NCBI GenBank assembly: GCA_964059195.1 | Contig: CAXKWD010000006.1 | Coordinates: 8,114,530-8,178,529 of the forward strand | Direction: 5' to 3' | Origin: Ectobius pallidus | Taxonomy: Eukaryota; Arthropoda; Insecta; Blattodea; Ectobiidae | DNA: 64,000 bases | In this document: positions 20,292-31,285 of the stretch, in pieces | Numbering within the stretch: the stretch's first letter is position 1 | Layout: each line of letters opens with the position of its first letter | The notes under the pieces: generated by a model | What the model was told of the DNA's origin: nothing | Databases searched by the model: none | The model's input: only the letters and a program-made list of their open reading frames with translations | Program-made: the position numbers and the translations under genes

Positions 20292-23200
20292 TGAACCGGG
20301 TTTAGTTAACTTTGCACCTGGATAAGCTCTGAACCAGGATTACTTTGAGTATATATTTATTTGATAGCTGGTATATATATTTCAGAAGGAAATTTACACT
20401 AGAATAATATACTAGGTTAGCTTCTAGAACAAATAAGAATAAGGAGCACAACCCGGTTCTAAAGGGGAGGGGAAAAATCTGAAAACAAGTGCAAATAATA
20501 AACTCTTTTAGGAAGCACAAGGATAAATTCTAGGCCCTATCCAGAAGTAGTAAGATCGAACTGAGTTCCTCAAGTACGGTGGAAACAATGGGGATGAAAC
20601 GCCAGGACAAGATAAACAGAAGTAATTTTCATAACCAAAACAACAATGAATGTATTTCAAATTGAATGTAGAATACAATAAATAGTAATTTGAAATATGG
20701 TTTCTCAATTTACACCTTCCAATAAATAGTAGTTTGAAATATGTTTTCTCAATTTACACTTACCAATAAATAGTAATTTGAAATATGTTTTCTCAATTTA
20801 CACTTTCCAATAAATAGTAGTTTGAAATATGTTTTCTCAATTTACACTTACCAATAAATAGTAATTTGAAATATGTTTTCTCAATTTACACTTTCCACAA
20901 TTGAACGACACCTGTCTCTACCTGACTCCCATAACAAGAATATGAACTTTAAGTTAAATAATCCTTAGATGAGAACATTCACAGGTAGTGTTCTCGAATT
21001 CAATATTAAAAACACAATAAATAATTTCATACTTTAAAGCTAGTAAGAGCTATCATAATCATAATTAATTATAACAATACAATCCTTCTTTGAATTTGAT
21101 AATCGAGGGACTGGTTTTCACATTGCGACGTCTAAGAAGCTATGTCTCTTTTCATAGACAGAAATCCAGATTGTCACAAACTGAAAGTATGGTAATCAAC
21201 TGACCTATCAATACCAACTCATAACTCAAAAATCCCCAGGTTATGATTAATAACCAAGAATAGGAAGTCACCTTAAATACCTCAAAATTCTATAGGGAAA
21301 ACAGAATCTAAATTTGAAAAGAGTTAAATACTCACTTTTAAATAGGAGAATAGAAATAATGGAGAAATAATCAAATTTTGAATAAACAAAGAGAAGAATG
21401 GGATGGCGTAGGCCTACAACTTCAATACTCCAATCTTTTAGAATAATAATTGATTACTGTTAACTCAGATTGGTACAAACAAGACTCCAATACGAAAGTT
21501 AAGTTTAAATACTATAGGCCTACAATCTTTATAATGGAGTAGGAATGCAATCTCTTTAGAATAATAGTTAATTACTGTTAACTTCGTTTTAAAGTAAACT
21601 AACGTTACAAATATGGAAGGTAAAGCATGAACAAATCTAGGCCTATAACTTCAATGGCACCGGCTTTCAGAATATAAAGATTAATTACGGTTAACTTCTT
21701 TTTAATGTAAGCTAACGCACACATATGCAGCATAAGATATGAAAGGACCAAGGCCTATAACTTCAGTGATACAGCCTTTCAAAATATAACGATTAATTAC
21801 TGTTAATTTCTTTTTAATGTAAACTAACGTACACATATGCAGCATAAGATATGAAAGGACCAAGGCCTATAACTTCAGTGATACAGCCTTTCAAAATATA
21901 AGGATTAATTACTGTTAACTTCTTTTTAATGTAAACTAACGTTACAAAATATGGAAAGTAAAGCATGGACAAATCTAGGCCTATAACTTCAATGGCACAG
22001 GCTTTCAGAATATAAAGATTAATTACGGTTAACTTCTTTTTAATGTAAGCTAACGTACACATATGCAGCATAAGATATGAAAGGACCAAGGCCTATAATT
22101 TCAGTGATACCGCCTTTCAAAATATAAGGATTAATTACTGTTAACTTCTTTTTAATGTAAACTAACGTTACAAAATATGGAAAGTAAAGCATGAACAAAT
22201 CTAGGCCTATAACTTCAATGGCACAGGCTTTCAGAATATAAAGATTAATTACGGTTAACTTCTTTTTAATGTAAGCTAACGTACACATATGCAGCATAAG
22301 ATATGAAAGGACCAAGGCCTATAATTTCAGTGATACAGCCTTTCAAAATATAAGGATTAATTACTGTTAATTTCTTTTTAATGTAAACTAACGTTACAAA
22401 ATATGGAAAGTAAAGCATGAACAGGCCTAGCCTTATGACTTCAGTAATACAGCCTTTATAATGAAAAATTTATGCAACTCGATAGAATAATAATTAAATG
22501 CTGTAGAAACATCTACGGCTAGAATCAACATGAATTTAGCATAGACACAAGCGTAAAAAGATGCTTACCCCAACAACCCTTTCAATAGAGAGTATAATCA
22601 ATGGCCGCACAACATACGATCCACGTACCACTTTTACATCAGGCAAATGCATACTCGCGGAGACTAGATTGCTTAAGCTGCATATTGTACCCACGAATGA
22701 CAATTCTTTTAATAATCAAAAACTTCACAACCTTGCATGGAAATATTTCGAGTGAGAACCAGTCCTTCGTCTAATTTTCAAATACACTAAGTATAATAAC
22801 AGCCTTCATAAGAATAGAATGATAGTTAACCAAACTACACTTTGGTGTCTTGCGAAGAAGTACAAGTTAAGGGAATCATACGGGAACCCGCCCGATAGCA
22901 ATTCTAAGTTTTCCGAGACTTCAAACGACAGCAATTTCAACTGTAAGGTGGCCTCCGCTAACTGCATCACTAGAATCCGACATTATGACTGACGGAACAT
23001 AGCAAAATACGAAGGAATTTACTACGCAGAAATGACTCTAATATATATAAATTTCCATGACCGAATTTTCACTTACTTTACAAGATCCTGGAGAACGGAG
23101 AAGCAGATCCAAGGTCCCAGTACACTACATGACACTGTATAAAGCTGAACCCAACAACGACTAACTCAGCAAGGTCGCCATTACCTACCAGGAAAGCTCT

Positions 23201-23370
23201 GAGACGCCGCTAGCGCCACTGTACGGGAAAATTTCAAACCCTAAAGCAATACGTCACAGGAAACAACTGAATCTGAATAGCGCTAGAATAAGGGCGAGAT
23301 CGGAAAAGTAAATTTAACAAAGAGGAGGCCACAAAATATTTACAAATAAATGAATGCCCACAAGATTACA
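20292..23370 (-). repeat. 5' LTR (by element orientation), 3079 bp
   Basis: Direct repeat of 14803-17881, TG...CA bounded. It contains the same 46-bp and 226-bp tandem arrays. Confidence 0.93.
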
Positions 23371-23503
23371 AAATGAATTCCTCTTTATCAAGGAAATGAG
23401 AGCTAAGTAAACATTTTAAACTTCATATTCGTTTATGTCACATCAAAATGAATGGGAATTAACTATTTTTAACTCGGATAGATTTTTTTGTAGACCAGTG
23501 TTA

Positions 23504-24150
23504 TTAAAACGTAAATATAGATTACTTGTCACCAATAATGCAAAAGATTGGTACTAATGTTAAAATACAACCATAACTTCATTAAAAGATTGTTCAATGT
23601 TAAAATTGCAGTGTTGTTCTCTTCATTATGCATTTTGATGTTAATTCGTCATCTTCAGGTCTAAAAACCGTAGTATAGGCATTAAAATTTGGTTATTATA
23701 TTGAGAATGGTGTATGGTTTTTCTGTGGTATTTATATTACTTACGTATATTTTATTTGTGTAGAAAGAATAGCTGTAGGATACATGTTGCTCCTTGTGTT
23801 GTTGGACGTGTACTGGTCACTAGCTTTGGTGGTATTCTGCTTAATTGGCTAATTCAAACAGGGGTTGTGTGCTATTGGCTCTTCATTTCATTCATTCTCA
23901 TTCTTCCTTTTGTACATTTCCAATCTTTCTAGTGTATTTAATTTCCTGCCTTTGTTTTGTATGTCACAGTAGCTTTTGGAAAGGTTCAGTGATGGGAAAG
24001 TTGTGGACCACTGACAACCCATTCTTCTGGCTTTAATGTATAAATATGTAACATTTTCTTATTAAGTATTCTAACCCGATTCACGATCCAAGAAAATTAA
24101 ACAATTTTTGTCACTTCTGAAATTCAGTTTGCATATTTGTTAATGGCTTC
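23504..24150. other. Intronic sequence, no gene
   Basis: AT-rich sequence. Two overlapping short plus-strand frames at 23714-24036 lack recognisable motifs and are not called. Confidence 0.5.
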
Positions 24151-25540
24151 TCTGGAGGAGTAAGCTTTCAGCAGCTAGCTCCACTGCCATCTTCAGGGAG
24201 AAGTGACCTAATTTGGAAAAGGTCTAGGTTACACAGGAAAAACAAAACCAGGATGTGGCACAAGTAGATGCAGAGATCAAATTGGTTGGGAAGGAAATTT
24301 TAAAATTGAAAAGTAGTGTAGAATGTGTAAACAGTAAAAGAGACCGTTGGAGTTCCACTGAACCCACCACCACCAAGCCTGCTTTTCTTTTTTTCCTCTG
24401 TTTCCAGTAAAACATCAAAACCCTACACCTACCCTCTCCAAAAATGCATCAACTGGTATGCCCCATGAAGGATTCACTGGTCATAAGATCCAATTCGATC
24501 AGACCAAGATCCTGGGGAGGCAGAGATTTGATTGAGCTATAGGGCAAGTTTTTAAAATCATCAGTAAATCCAATGGTGGAAAAGTCTGGTGAATGTACGA
24601 TGAACGTCATCTGCCATTTTTTTCCCCCTGATTAGCCGTTGATTATACTGAGTACTACCATTCTCATAAATAATGTTTTGAACATATTAAAATACATAAT
24701 ACATTTTGCATAGTCAAATACGGTACCTAACCTCAACCGGCAATTATAGCTAACCTGTGCTGTCAGATTTGAGGTATTTAAAAAACGACATTAATTAATA
24801 GATTTTTGTGTAGAGTATTTTTTCTTTTTTTTTCCTCCTCAACAAAGGCCTTTAGTTACAAAGTTTGTATGAAGTCCTTGATAAGTTCCTTCTCGGGTAT
24901 CTTGAAACAAAATCAACTCATCATTTTATTTTCGGAGGTCTCACACTCTGATGAAGAGCAGTTCGTTAGCTTTTGCACGAAAATAAACTCAATATAAGTC
25001 GTCTGCTTCTCTGCTCCATCATGTTTGTCATTTAAGATGCATCGTACTTTAAGTTCGACGAGTCTGATTGCAATCGAGACTTTCACCTGTGAGTTTACGA
25101 ACAGCCTGATGCTTTCTGGTTGATTGTCCGTTGACTTTACAAACACCCTGATGAAAATCTGATGGCATCGATGGAATCAATCAATGACTTTAAAAACGGG
25201 CCCATACTGTAGCGAGAGACCTTCGAAATCCAGATCCAGACTGAAACTTCAAAGGAATGGTGTCTAAAGCTTAGCCAGGCCTTGCAGTCTGTCACTACCA
25301 AATAGACCAGTGGCCATGAAAGAACAGTCATATTCCATGCTATATTCAGTTTTAAAATATCCTTCCCAATCAATCAAGAATTCTCAGTCTATTTGTTCCA
25401 CTTCCTGGTTTTCCTATTACCCCCTCCCCCTCATGCAGCATTTGTAGCACAGACCTATTTTCGCAATTAGCTCACTTCTACCTGAAGATGGCAGTGGATG
25501 TAGCTGCTGAAAGCTTGAAACCAATCCTCTTACCCGGTTG
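24150..25540. mobile_element. Element with inverted ends carrying ribozyme-like cores
   Basis: The block AAGCTTTCAGCAGCTA..TCCACTGCCATCTTCAGG.AGAAGTGA.CTAATT is present at 24158-24214 on the plus strand and inverted at 25466-25530. Each copy, read in its own sense, has CTGAAGA, a GGCAG/CTGCT hairpin and GAAAGCTT, which resembles a hammerhead core. Stem I is not convincing. Penelope-like elements have terminal repeats of this kind, but the 1.2 kb between has no RT I can recognise. Confidence 0.5.
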
Positions 25541-25572
25541 GAAGCCTGAGAATTCATTATCCATTCTCAACA

Positions 25573-26512
25573 CCAGCCCTGTTTCATAGAACTTGCTATA
25601 ATATCTGTTAATAATATTAGAACTCATAATATTATTTAATAGTTAATAAAATCTTGTTTCAAAGAAAGATGAACACTACTCATAAAATCTCTTCACTAAT
25701 ATTATTAGATAATTAGTCAGCTGATTGATTTGGAGGTTATGTCTGGATTGTTGTTTGTGTTTACTAATTCAAAGCAGCACGGTGTACATATATCTTCATA
25801 ATAACTAGCTCTAAGAAATGAATAAATCTGACAGGCACTTATTCAATATAGCAGTAGCCTTATGTACTAAAATCTAACCTCAAATCCTAAAAACTTATGA
25901 CAAAAATTCCTTTGATAGCATATGTAAGCTTTTTATAAATTGATATTTTTTAATAATAATAATAATAATATTTATTTGCTTGTGGACATATACATGTTTT
26001 AAGCATCGTCAAAAGCTAATTATGTATTGTTATATATACTTCTTAAATCTATATGCAAATCCACTCTCACACATACAATTCACACACACACTCATACTGT
26101 TCAATCCACATTCACACGTATACTGTACAATCCACATTCACACTTATACAATTCTTACTCTCTATTATACAAATCTCACTGAACTTATACATAAATTATA
26201 TATATATATATACATTCATATACATTTACATACAATTCCTACAGTATTATTACAATACTATTTTGCTCATATAGCTTATCATATCTAGAGTCTACAGTCA
26301 GAGTAATTCGTTTTCCACAAAGATCACAAAATCTGAATTACATGGGTTTGAGAATAACTTATTAGCCCAAATTCACTTATAGAAAAACAGCTAATATCAG
26401 TAAATTTTATTAGTTCTGCAGTCTATGAAACAGTTTACTACTAATATTAGCTAATATTATTATGTATTTGCTAATAGTATGAATGTAAAAGTTCTTTGAA
26501 ACAGGGCCCTTT
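25573..26512. mobile_element. MITE-like element with inverted GCCCTGTTTCA ends
   Basis: The left end GCCCTGTTTCATAGAACTT and the complement of the right end GCCCTGTTTCAAAGAACTT match, followed on both sides by TAATATTAG-rich sequence. The inside is non-coding and holds an AAT run (25950-25972), a CACA/CATTCACA-rich stretch (26060-26150) and a (TA)n run (26195-26214). The TSD was not resolved. The ends recall PIF/Harbinger MITEs, but this is not certain. Confidence 0.65.
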
Positions 26513-26597
26513 AGCAGTATTTATGGCTTAGATAATATAAAGTACAAGCAAAATTTCTATTAAAACTAACAAACAAAATTATTCTGTCATGTTTCAG

Positions 26598-26912
26598 AAT
26601 TTTAAATGCATATTTATTCCTATGAAGAACCCAGTCAACCTTCATGAATTTATATTTGATGAGGCGAGACTTGCACTCTCTGGGAATGCTAATTGTTTAC
26701 CTGAAGAAGAAAGGAAACTCTACAGACAGATTGTACTTAAGTACAATGATTTGTTCAAAGATTTGGCCAAAGCTTCTCCACTACCCAGACGTGAAATGAT
26801 ATTGGAAGAAGTAAGACTAGTGCAGCAACGTGGCCGTAGGACTGGAACCAGAGGTCGAGGACGAGGCCGAGGGATAGGAAGGGGAAGGGGAAGATGTTAT
26901 AATATGATATGA
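26598..26912 (+). CDS. Terminal exon of the TPR-like gene (exon C), RGR-rich tail
   Basis: An acceptor (GTCATGTTTCAG) sits before base 26598, and the frame enters in phase 0, matching the phase-0 donor of exon B. The product part starts NFKCIFIPMKNPVNLHEFIF with DEARLALSGNANCLPEEERK, then YRQIVLKYNDLFKDLAKASP. It ends in a basic glycine-arginine tail (RGRRTGTRGRGRGRGIGRGR) and a TGA at 26910. RG/RGG tails bind RNA or are arginine-methylated, so an RNA-linked role is possible but inferred. The intron to exon B would be 17.5 kb, mostly transposons. An unseen exon in between cannot be excluded. Confidence 0.6.
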   Translation, partial: NFKCIFIPMKNPVNLHEFIFDEARLALSGNANCLPEEERKLYRQIVLKYNDLFKDLAKASPLPRREMILEEVRLVQQRGRRTGTRGRGRGRGIGRGRGRCYNMI

Positions 26913-26936
26913 TATGTATTGTACTAAGAAAAAATT

Positions 26937-27840
26937 ATGCCAGATAATATCAGCCAGTCATTAACTACAATGTTTGCAGATGACACAACTTTCTTAAGCA
27001 CCGGGTGTGATTTAGATACTCTCTCACTAAATGTAGAGAACACCATGAACCAAGCTTGTGAGTGGTTTAAAGCAAATGGTCTGGTATTGAACCAAGGTAA
27101 AACTCAAAACCTTCTTTGTACACTAAAGGGAAACTTAAATCACTATATAAATATGGATACTGAACTTAGATACTAGGAATAACTATAGACAATAAGTTAA
27201 CATGGATCCCCCACATTGAATTAATGAGCACAAAATTATCTAAAATAATATTTCTACTTAAAAGCTTATCAGCTATGATATCATTAGAGTATCTACGAAT
27301 CACCTATTATTCAATCCGTAATTAGTTACGGTTTACTTCTCTGGGGAAATAGTAGTCATATAGAAAATATCCTTTTACTTCAAAAGAAAGCCTTAAGAAT
27401 AATCACTAAATCACACAAAATAGCACATTGTAAGCCTCTTTTTGTAGAAACAATTATCTGTCTACTGAATGTAAAGAAAAACGCTACCGCAGTTACAATG
27501 TTTAGTGATGTCCACAGTTATAACACACGGAACCAATCTTTAGCAATAGTTCCCTTCTGTAGATTGAGCAAGAGTACAAACAGTCATATTATTATAGGAC
27601 TAAAGCTCTAGAATAAGCTAAATAATGAATCAAAGCTATTACCATTTAAAGTATTCAAGACAAAATTATATAACTGCTAATTTTAAATCCTTTTTATAGT
27701 TTAAAAGAATATTTTAGTAAGGACAAGGTAGAATTTTAAACTATTCAAAAGCATAATTTTAGATTTCTTTGACAATGTCTATTGCATTTCAGTAATATTG
27801 AAAGACAATAAACGTACAATATACAATAAAAGATTCTACC
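26937..27840 (+). pseudogene. LINE reverse transcriptase 3' fragment with 3' UTR
   Basis: The plus-strand frame starts just before the catalytic TMFADDTTFLSTG block and reads EWFKANGLVLNQGKTQ. With frame changes it continues through LGITIDNKLTWIPHIE, ISYGLLLWGNSSHIE, QKKALRIITKS, CKPLFVETII and HSYNTRNQ. This is the thumb and C-terminal region typical of LINEs without RNase H. It ends near 27690 and is followed by a short 3' UTR ending in an AATAAA-like stretch. The element is 5'-truncated and has at least two frame breaks. Confidence 0.8.
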
Positions 27841-28527
27841 GGATTTGACGCTTGCTATTTTACCAGTAGACATCTTAAACACCATAATACATTTTCGTGG
27901 AGTGTGTATAAACATATAGAGATAAGTTTCTTCTCTGCTTCCTTTTGAACTATGTTCGTACGCCTTTCTGTTGACATTATGGCGCCATTATATTGTAATG
28001 CTCTAAATAAATAAACTTATTATAATGACATTTATTAGAAAATTATTCGTATTAGCAACTACTCAAACTCTCTATACATAACGTATTGCACTTCACTGGT
28101 TATTTAATTTAGCTGCCACATTCTTCTAATTTCATTTTCGCTTATGTGTTCACACTGCTTTAATTTCACTACCTGTTGCACGCTAAAAAAGCCAGATGCA
28201 TATTCCTGGTGGTGATTTTAGCAACGAATGGACACTGATCCCTACAAGAGATTATAAATTTGTAATTTTTTTTTACTCCTTAATTCAATCCCTTCCGTTT
28301 TCCCGCCCCCCTTACTCGTGTTATCATCTGTGCAACTTTGTTTCGACCATGGCCCTACTGGGATAGAAAATCTAACAGGTCGGTAATTTCACTTTACTAT
28401 ATGTAGCTCTATCCCGTCCCTGGCTGACCAGCTGATTCGTACATGATGGTGATACTCTATCCCTCCGTGGTGACGTCACATCTCGAGAAGAAGCTGATGG
28501 TGTTTGGCCTTGATTGTTATCGCTGAC
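27841..28527. other. Non-coding flank of the hAT transposon
   Basis: No gene recognised. It ends in TCGCTGAC (28520-28527), the left copy of the 8-bp TSD of the hAT element. The minus-strand short frame that crosses 28372-28608 runs through the transposon end and is not a gene. Confidence 0.6.
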
Positions 28528-28719
28528 TAGTGTTGTTATTTTTCCGGAAAATATTTTTCTGAAAAATAAGGAAAAATTGGAATAAATAAATAAATAAAAC
28601 ACCACCAATAATAGAAAACGATATAAAAGTGTATTTTCACTGAATATAAATTTTCACTGATTAAATGCAATAATTATTATCGGTGAATTACTACCAAGCT
28701 AACTTTAGATATGCAAATT

Positions 28720-29050
28720 CGATACTGAGGCATTCAGAGGATGGCTAGAAGATAACAGAATAAAAACATACGATATTTACCCAAAAGCCAAAACTGAGGA
28801 TGGAATGTAAGTTAAAATATCATTTACACAATTCCAATAAGTTGACATCATGTAAATGCCTAGAACTGGAAAGAGTACATGAAATAAAGTATTTAGGTCT
28901 AACAGTTGGCAGTAAATTAAAATGGAAAAAACACATTAATATATTACTAAAGAAGTTAAGTTTGATATAATTAACTAGTTCATGTCTACAAGCTGAGCTC
29001 ACAGTCAGCTAACTATGATAAATGTTATTTATAATGTCATATTGTAGGCC
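28720..29050 (+). pseudogene. Short LINE RT fragment
   Basis: The plus-strand reading gives LHNSNKLTSCKCLELERVHE, IKYLGLTVGSKLKWKKHINI, LLKKL and then stops. This is the LGL.V...L.W..HI region after the RT catalytic block of LINEs. It is decayed, with a stop soon after. Confidence 0.65.
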
Positions 29051-29089
29051 TAATGTTACATGTTGTTACACTGTTATATTATAAAGGGT

Positions 29090-29988
29090 AAAACAAATGA
29101 TACCAATTAACTTGACAAATCTATTGAAATATTTCTCAGAAAACAGACTTATAAATAATATACAAAAAACTAAAATAATGCATTTTCAATTAGATTACAA
29201 AAGAGAGAATATCGTAGTAAATTTTGAAGAAAATACAATAGAAGAATGTAATAGCCACTTATTCCTGGGAATAGTGGTAGACAAACACCTGAGTTGGACA
29301 AACCATATTGATCACATATGTAACAAGATATCTAAATTAATATACTTAATTACCCACCTATCCTCAATAGTAGGCAAGGAAACTTTAAAAATAATGTACT
29401 ACGGCCTAGTATAAATAAATAAATAAATAAATAAATCTTTTATTCACCGTTGGTATTTAAAAAATACATGGTTTCGTCATCATTTCCTAAGATTAAGTCT
29501 AAAACTAGTTATAATACAGAGCATAAAATACTACAGGACAAAATATAAATTAGTTATATATGTTGCAACTGTGAAAGAAACTAAAATTAAGTTAGCCTAG
29601 AAGATTTTCTGTACATACACTAAATAAAAGAAATATGCGAAAAACAAGGTAATTGAGGTAGAAATGAGATGGCAGTTTAGGACTATGAATCACTATATCC
29701 ACAACTAACATATGGGATCGAGTTATGGGGGGCAACTGCAAAGACAAACCTCAACAGAATATTCATCCTACAAAAACGCTGCATTAGAACAATATATAAT
29801 TTAGGGCTGAAAGAATCTTGCAGAGACACATTCCAAAAAGAAGAATTTCTAACTGTAGCAGCTATTTATATATACAAAGTCATATTAATGGTAATAGCAC
29901 AGTCACAAAATAAGAGAAATAAAGATGTACACAACCATGTAACTAGACAAAGAGGGAATTTCCATCGCGTTGTTTTCAACAAGAAATC
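29090..29988 (+). pseudogene. LINE RT C-terminal fragment, part 1 (split by two insertions)
   Basis: A 105-codon frame reads LTNLLKYFSENRLINNIQKT, CNSHLFLGIVVDKHLSWTNH and LIYLITHLSSIVGKETLKIM. It breaks at YYGLV (29411) where a 275-bp segment is inserted, and resumes at about 29695 with YPQLTYGIELWG, FILQKRCIRTIYNLGLKESC, DTFQKEEFLTVAAIYIYKVI. It breaks again at 29988, where the BEL element begins. Continued at 37725. Confidence 0.85.
29414..29692 (-). mobile_element. LINE/SINE 3'-end insertion with (TAAA)n tail
   Basis: This segment interrupts the LINE frame between YYGLV and YPQL. Its left edge is a (TAAA)n run, which on the minus strand is a TTTA-type tail preceded by GAATAAAAGA. It is probably a 5'-truncated retroposed copy. 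No coding motif is seen. Confidence 0.65.
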
Positions 29989-30911
29989 TGTTTGGGACTG
30001 GCTCGTGAGAGGACCAATGATAGGGATTGGACGATAATATCCGTGAGAGGATAAATGTAGGATAGATTAATAGGATAGCTTCAAGTAAGTATGAAACAAT
30101 GCACATGTGAGAAGTATAAGATTTCGGAGGACCATTTAGAGCAAGAAGGGACTATATCACGAGGTCACTGGGTACAGAGATCTAAGGAAACATATTGGTT
30201 AAACAATCTAGAATGTAATGAAATACTTGCACTTTATTAATACTTGTAACACTCGAAGAAATAATAGGTGAACACTGAATGATAATTGAATAAACAAGTT
30301 GAAACAATGAATTGGAATTTGGCGCGAACCAGATTGCACCACTTGAGGTAATTTAGTAAATTTTGTAATTTACTAATGAATTATATCTCAATTTAACGGT
30401 AATAAAATTTGCAGTAGAATGTATGTATTTTAAGTTATTAACACTTGATTGTTCACGTTTTATAGCTTCTTGGTGAGTGATGACGTCACACGCTATTTAA
30501 TTACTTGGAACTAATAAGTGAATCTAATGAACTTATAATACGGCGAATAAGTAAATTATGTATAAGTAATTTACTTGAAATTAATAAAACTTATAAGGAA
30601 GTTTTATTTCAATGGTTTCTAGTGAAAATACAAAGAGCGCGAACTGGCTTTTGTTACTAGAACCGGAGCAGTGTCAGACCGTGACTTGATCGTGTAACTG
30701 CAGGCTTAATACTGATGAGGCTTCCTGACGCTCTTTAAGGCGTCTTTAAAGAGGGAATACCCGACACAAAGAACTCGTGATCAGGATATGATGAAATATA
30801 CGCCTACTCAACTTAATGCTTGGCGCAAGAACACCTGGCGGATGATTTGAATTAAAACTATTTACTGCACATAATAAATATGCTGGAAAAAACACTTAGC
30901 TTGCGTGAACA
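29989..30911 (-). repeat. BEL 3' LTR
   Basis: 923 bp, direct copy of 36802-37724 with one visible mismatch. TG...CA ends. Confidence 0.95.
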
Positions 30912-31285
30912 TACTCCGCGCCATTGACTATTAACGTCAATAAAAACATAACAGGAAGGCAAGCTATAATAGAGAGACACTTGTATGTACACAAACAAGC
31001 ACTGACTCTAATTGGATGTATACATGTGATATGTATTGGAAAATTACTTCTTACATATATTGCAAGAATATGATATTGAATAAAAAGCACTGAGTTCACT
31101 ATTTACATTGAAGCACACGACACTCTTGAACTGAAAACCAGAGAGAGGTCTTTCAAATAGCAAGATTGATAGAAAGAAAAATGCATGTAACACATCTCGC
31201 AAGAGTACGATTTGTTACAGAGATAGATGAGAAATGGACTTCAAGTGGAGAATCTTGAATATAAGATCATAGAAAGTGTCATATG
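30912..31285 (-). other. Untranslated stretch between pol and the 3' LTR of BEL
   Basis: About 370 bp without coding signal. The sequence next to the LTR reads GGCGCGGAGTA on the minus strand, a weak polypurine tract. Confidence 0.6.

Larger units (their letters stand above)
14803..23370 (-). mobile_element. Non-autonomous LTR retrotransposon with 3.08 kb LTRs (LARD-like)
   Basis: Two direct copies of 3079 bp (14803-17881 and 20292-23370) start with TG and end with CA. They enclose a 2410-bp internal region and are flanked by a 4-bp AAAT duplication (14799-14802, 23371-23374). A primer-binding site and polypurine tract in the right places fix the orientation as minus. All translated short frames in the two LTRs are identical, so the copies are nearly identical and the insertion is recent. 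There is no protease, RT, RNase H or integrase. Only a short gag-like start remains. Very long LTRs with a non-coding inside is the LARD arrangement, described mainly in plants. Confidence 0.9.
13737..23500 (-). mobile_element. DNA transposon with CACTGG inverted ends and TTA TSD, split by an LTR element
   Basis: The left end is CACTGGTCTACAAAAAA. The complement of the right end is CACTGGTCTACAAAAAA with the same following pattern (..TCTATC..GA..AAAAATAGT.AATTCC), giving inverted ends of about 55 bp. Both sides are flanked by TTA (13734-13736 and 23501-23503). Three-base TSDs and CACTA/G starts recall the EnSpm/CACTA group, but this is not decisive. Without the nested LTR element, about 1.2 kb of the transposon is left, including a broken reading frame on the minus strand. 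Confidence 0.75.

Noticed and set aside
23714..24036. Two overlapping hydrophobic short frames as a membrane peptide gene
   Set aside because: No start context or homology, and AT-rich sequence easily gives hydrophobic frames.
26060..26288. Histidine- and threonine-rich frames
   Set aside because: Caused by a CATTCACA/CACACA low-complexity run inside a MITE-like element.
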